NCBI GenBank assembly: GCA_900550105.1
Contig: URQW01000131.1
Coordinates: forward strand, 1 to 6,227
Length of the DNA: 6,227 nt
Reading direction: 5' to 3'
Origin: an uncultured Pelosinus sp.
Lineage (GTDB): Bacteria > Bacillota > Negativicutes > UMGS1260
Below are positions 4,639 through 6,227 of the stretch, one piece after another. Position numbers and translations under genes: made by a program. The notes under the pieces were generated by a model. That model searched no databases. It had not been told where the DNA came from and saw only the letters and a list, made by a program, of their open reading frames with translations. The first letter of the stretch is position 1; each line of letters begins with the position of its first letter.

Positions 4639-6178
4639 ATTTTTCCTTATCATTTTTTACCTTTAAATCGTCTTCTTTATCCTTCAAATCGTCTTGCTCT
4701 TTGTTCTTGTTTAGGGCCATCTTTTCCTCCCGGCTACTCCGCTGCGGCTTTAAAACAGCAGGTCGTAAAACCTTTTGCGGTAAAGGCAGTCGCAAAATTA
4801 CACTTTTCAAAGCGGAAAACTGAAAGGGTAAAGCCGGCCATAAATAAGGAACGCCAAAAGATTTGGTGCGTACCATAAAGAGAAAAATGAGACAAAGCAA
4901 GGCGAAAAGTCCTGTAAGCTTAAAGAAAAGTACCGAAGCAATTAATAGTATGCGCAGTAAACGAATCGCCATGGCAAGCTCCACACTGGGCGTGGCAAAA
5001 GCGCCTACAGCCGCAACGGCCGTATAAAAAATGACTTCATTGCCAAATAAGCCGACTTTAGTAGCAAAATCGCCCAGCATAAAAGCACCGATAAACCCCA
5101 AAGCAGTCGACTGGGCTGATGGAACATGAACCGTTGCCATGCGCACAAGCTCAACACCAATTTCCGCTAAAATAAACTGAATTCCCAGCGGAATAATACC
5201 GGGATCACGAGGCCCTAAAAACATAAGTGCTTCCGGCAGAATTTGCTTATCAAGGACTAGGGCGAGCCAAATGGGCGGCAGTAATAAGGACAAGGCGATT
5301 CCAAACAAGCGAATGAGACGAAGATACGAACCGATTAATACATTTTGATGATATTCTTCCACATGCTGCACATGATGCCAGAAGGTAGTTGGCAAAATCA
5401 TAATATTAGGCGATGTATCAACAATCAAGCAAATATGGCCTTCTAGCAAATGGACAGCCGCTACATCAGGCCGTTCCGTATAACGTACCGAGGGAAGTAT
5501 GTTCCAGAGGCTATGACCGCCAATATATTCTTCTATGGCTTTTTCCGCCATAGGGACGCCATCGACGACGATATTCTGGAGACGCTCTTTGACTGTATCA
5601 ACAAGTTCAGGATTGGTAATATCTTTAATATAGGCAATCGCCACATCACACTGCGACCGTTTCCCCACCTTTACAATCGTAAAGCGCAGATTAGGATCAC
5701 GCAAACGGCGACGAATGAGCGCTGTATTAAAAGGTAGCGTCTCAACAAAAGAATCGCGAGATCCTCTAGTGACCTTTTCAATGTTAGACTCAGCTGGCGA
5801 CCGAGCCGGATAGGCGCGCGCATCAAAAATCAAAGCCTCTGTTTCACCATCAATAAAGAAAATCAGTTCACCTGATAGAATACTGATTACCGCTTCATTC
5901 CAGTCTTTGGTTTTCTTCACTTGCGAATGAGTCGCTCGCGAATAGAATACTTTTTCTAAGGTGTTGATCGTCAGTTCTTGCTGCTTTAAGGTCATCATAT
6001 CTTGGAAAACATTCGTTAACAGTACATCATTGGTCATTCCATTAATCGAAAAAGAAGCTGATCGTCGCGATCCAACATGATACTCGCGAAAAACGATATC
6101 AAAACTTTCGTCGGTTCCTAGCAGCGCTTTCATGTTTTTGATATTTTCGTCGAGTTTTTTATGAATGGTCTCGCTCAT
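4637..6178 (-). CDS. spoVAF: SpoVAF-type GerA-family spore germination protein
   Basis: This 513-aa GerA-family membrane protein belongs to the spore inner membrane. In Bacillus, SpoVAF is reported to act with a partner as an ion channel that amplifies germination signals. A soluble N-terminal half (about 1-275) carries family blocks VTRGSRDSFVETLPFNTALI (136-155), YTERPDVAAVHLLEGHI (233-249) and DTSPNIMILPTTF (254-266). The membrane half has segments near 286-310, 328-348, 355-375, 380-396 and 405-436, with the SpoVAF-like GDFATKVGLFGNEVIFYTAV (369-388). It differs from GerAA receptors there, and the preceding gene looks like spoVAEa, the same order as in Bacillus, which favours spoVAF. The ATG at 6178 has only a distant AAAGGG (11-base spacing) and overlaps the upstream gene, implying coupling. 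A charged Lys/Asp/Glu tail (480-513) with a 7-residue duplication is unusual. Forespore (sigma-G) expression is expected but its promoter lies outside. Confidence 0.85.
   Translation of the reverse strand: MSETIHKKLDENIKNMKALLGTDESFDIVFREYHVGSRRSASFSINGMTNDVLLTNVFQDMMTLKQQELTINTLEKVFYSRATHSQVKKTKDWNEAVISILSGELIFFIDGETEALIFDARAYPARSPAESNIEKVTRGSRDSFVETLPFNTALIRRRLRDPNLRFTIVKVGKRSQCDVAIAYIKDITNPELVDTVKERLQNIVVDGVPMAEKAIEEYIGGHSLWNILPSVRYTERPDVAAVHLLEGHICLIVDTSPNIMILPTTFWHHVQHVEEYHQNVLIGSYLRLIRLFGIALSLLLPPIWLALVLDKQILPEALMFLGPRDPGIIPLGIQFILAEIGVELVRMATVHVPSAQSTALGFIGAFMLGDFATKVGLFGNEVIFYTAVAAVGAFATPSVELAMAIRLLRILLIASVLFFKLTGLFALLCLIFLFMVRTKSFGVPYLWPALPFQFSALKSVILRLPLPQKVLRPAVLKPQRSSREEKMALNKNKEQDDLKDKEDDLKVKNDKEK
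4652..4693 (-). repeat. Tandem 21-bp duplication encoding the SpoVAF charged tail
   Basis: Two adjacent 21-base units (4673-4693 and 4652-4672) match at 16 of 21 positions and encode DDLKDKE and DDLKVKN. The unit is in frame and sits 13 bases before the stop codon, so copy number could vary between strains without disrupting the protein. Confidence 0.6.
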
Positions 6179-6227
6179 AACTGCTCACACCCTTTAATAT
6201 GGCTAATATCGCTTTCTTGGTAATCGG
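6159..6227 (-). CDS. spoVAEa: C-terminal end of probable stage V sporulation protein AE (SpoVAEa)
   Basis: Only the last 22 codons are inside the window; the gene continues beyond base 6227. The visible peptide begins PITKKAILAILKG, which resembles the conserved SpoVAEa ending (GSPITxKAxxxIL in family members as I recall them), and stops at a TAA at 6159-6161. The reading frame overlaps the start of spoVAF by 20 bases. In Bacillus the spoVA operon ends spoVAEb-spoVAEa-spoVAF, so both the peptide and the position fit. SpoVAEa is a soluble accessory of the SpoVA dipicolinic-acid channel group. The call rests on a short peptide plus gene order; a second open frame here ends in an ATGA overlap and cannot be fully excluded. 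Confidence 0.6.
   Translation of the reverse strand, partial: PITKKAILAILKGVSSYERDHS

Noticed and set aside
4533..4823. Plus-strand open frame across the terminator into the end of spoVAF
   Set aside because: It runs through the hairpin, and its Ser/Phe/Lys-rich product is the expected antisense reading of the charged tail.
5450..5737. Plus-strand open frame inside spoVAF
   Set aside because: It is antisense to conserved GerA-family blocks and has no supporting signals.
6175..6225. Alternative upstream frame ending in TGA that overlaps the spoVAF ATG (ATGA)
   Set aside because: The peptide (DYQESDISHIKGCEQL) matches nothing I know, whereas the other frame resembles the SpoVAEa C-terminus and fits spoVA gene order. 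It is not fully excluded.
1..6227. CRISPR array, tRNA, rRNA, insertion sequence or attachment site
   Set aside because: No regularly spaced repeats, cloverleaf sequences, transposase motifs or long inverted repeats were seen on either strand.

Overview
The window looks like chromosome from an anaerobic, endospore-forming Firmicute, most plausibly a Negativicutes/Sporomusa-type organism or a clostridial relative. The evidence is spore-specific genes (a SpoVAF-type GerA-family protein and the tail of a probable spoVAEa), Gram-positive style Shine-Dalgarno sites (AAGGAGG, AAAGGAG), ScpA/ScpB condensin subunits, and a TrpRS with a four-cysteine cluster motif of the iron-sulfur type. The genus assignment is inference. 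I see no mobile element, CRISPR array, tRNA or rRNA.

Positions 1-2869 are a tight minus-strand housekeeping operon. Its transcription order is an M50-family site-2-protease-like membrane protein, trpS, scpA, scpB. The gaps are 15, 4 and 10 bases, so co-transcription and translational coupling are likely. The apparent promoter lies in the divergent region 2870-3066. The longest open frames overstate two genes: ribosome-binding sites place the scpB start at a GTG at 530 and the trpS start at an ATG at 2236.

Positions 3067-4576 hold a plus-strand pair that I cannot tie to a known pathway. The first is a zinc-dependent phospholipase C-like protein that keeps eight side-chain zinc ligands but lacks a signal peptide and the N-terminal tryptophan of the secreted enzymes. 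The second is a lipoprotein built from two copies of a Trp-x13-Trp helical unit resembling DUF4363. A perfect 6-bp inverted repeat sits between them.

Positions 4593-6227 run on the minus strand and form the end of a spoVA operon, with the last 22 codons of probable spoVAEa overlapping spoVAF by 20 bases. A shared bidirectional terminator at 4593-4638 closes both the lipoprotein and spoVAF transcripts, and the spoVAF stop codon lies inside its stem. The window therefore joins a chromosome-segregation/translation operon, a small uncharacterised pair and the spore germination operon.

I found no clear new defence or mobile system. The best leads are the plus-strand pair and the TrpRS cysteine motif. 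No gene-free stretch exceeds 300 bases; the longest is the divergent promoter region of about 197 bases.
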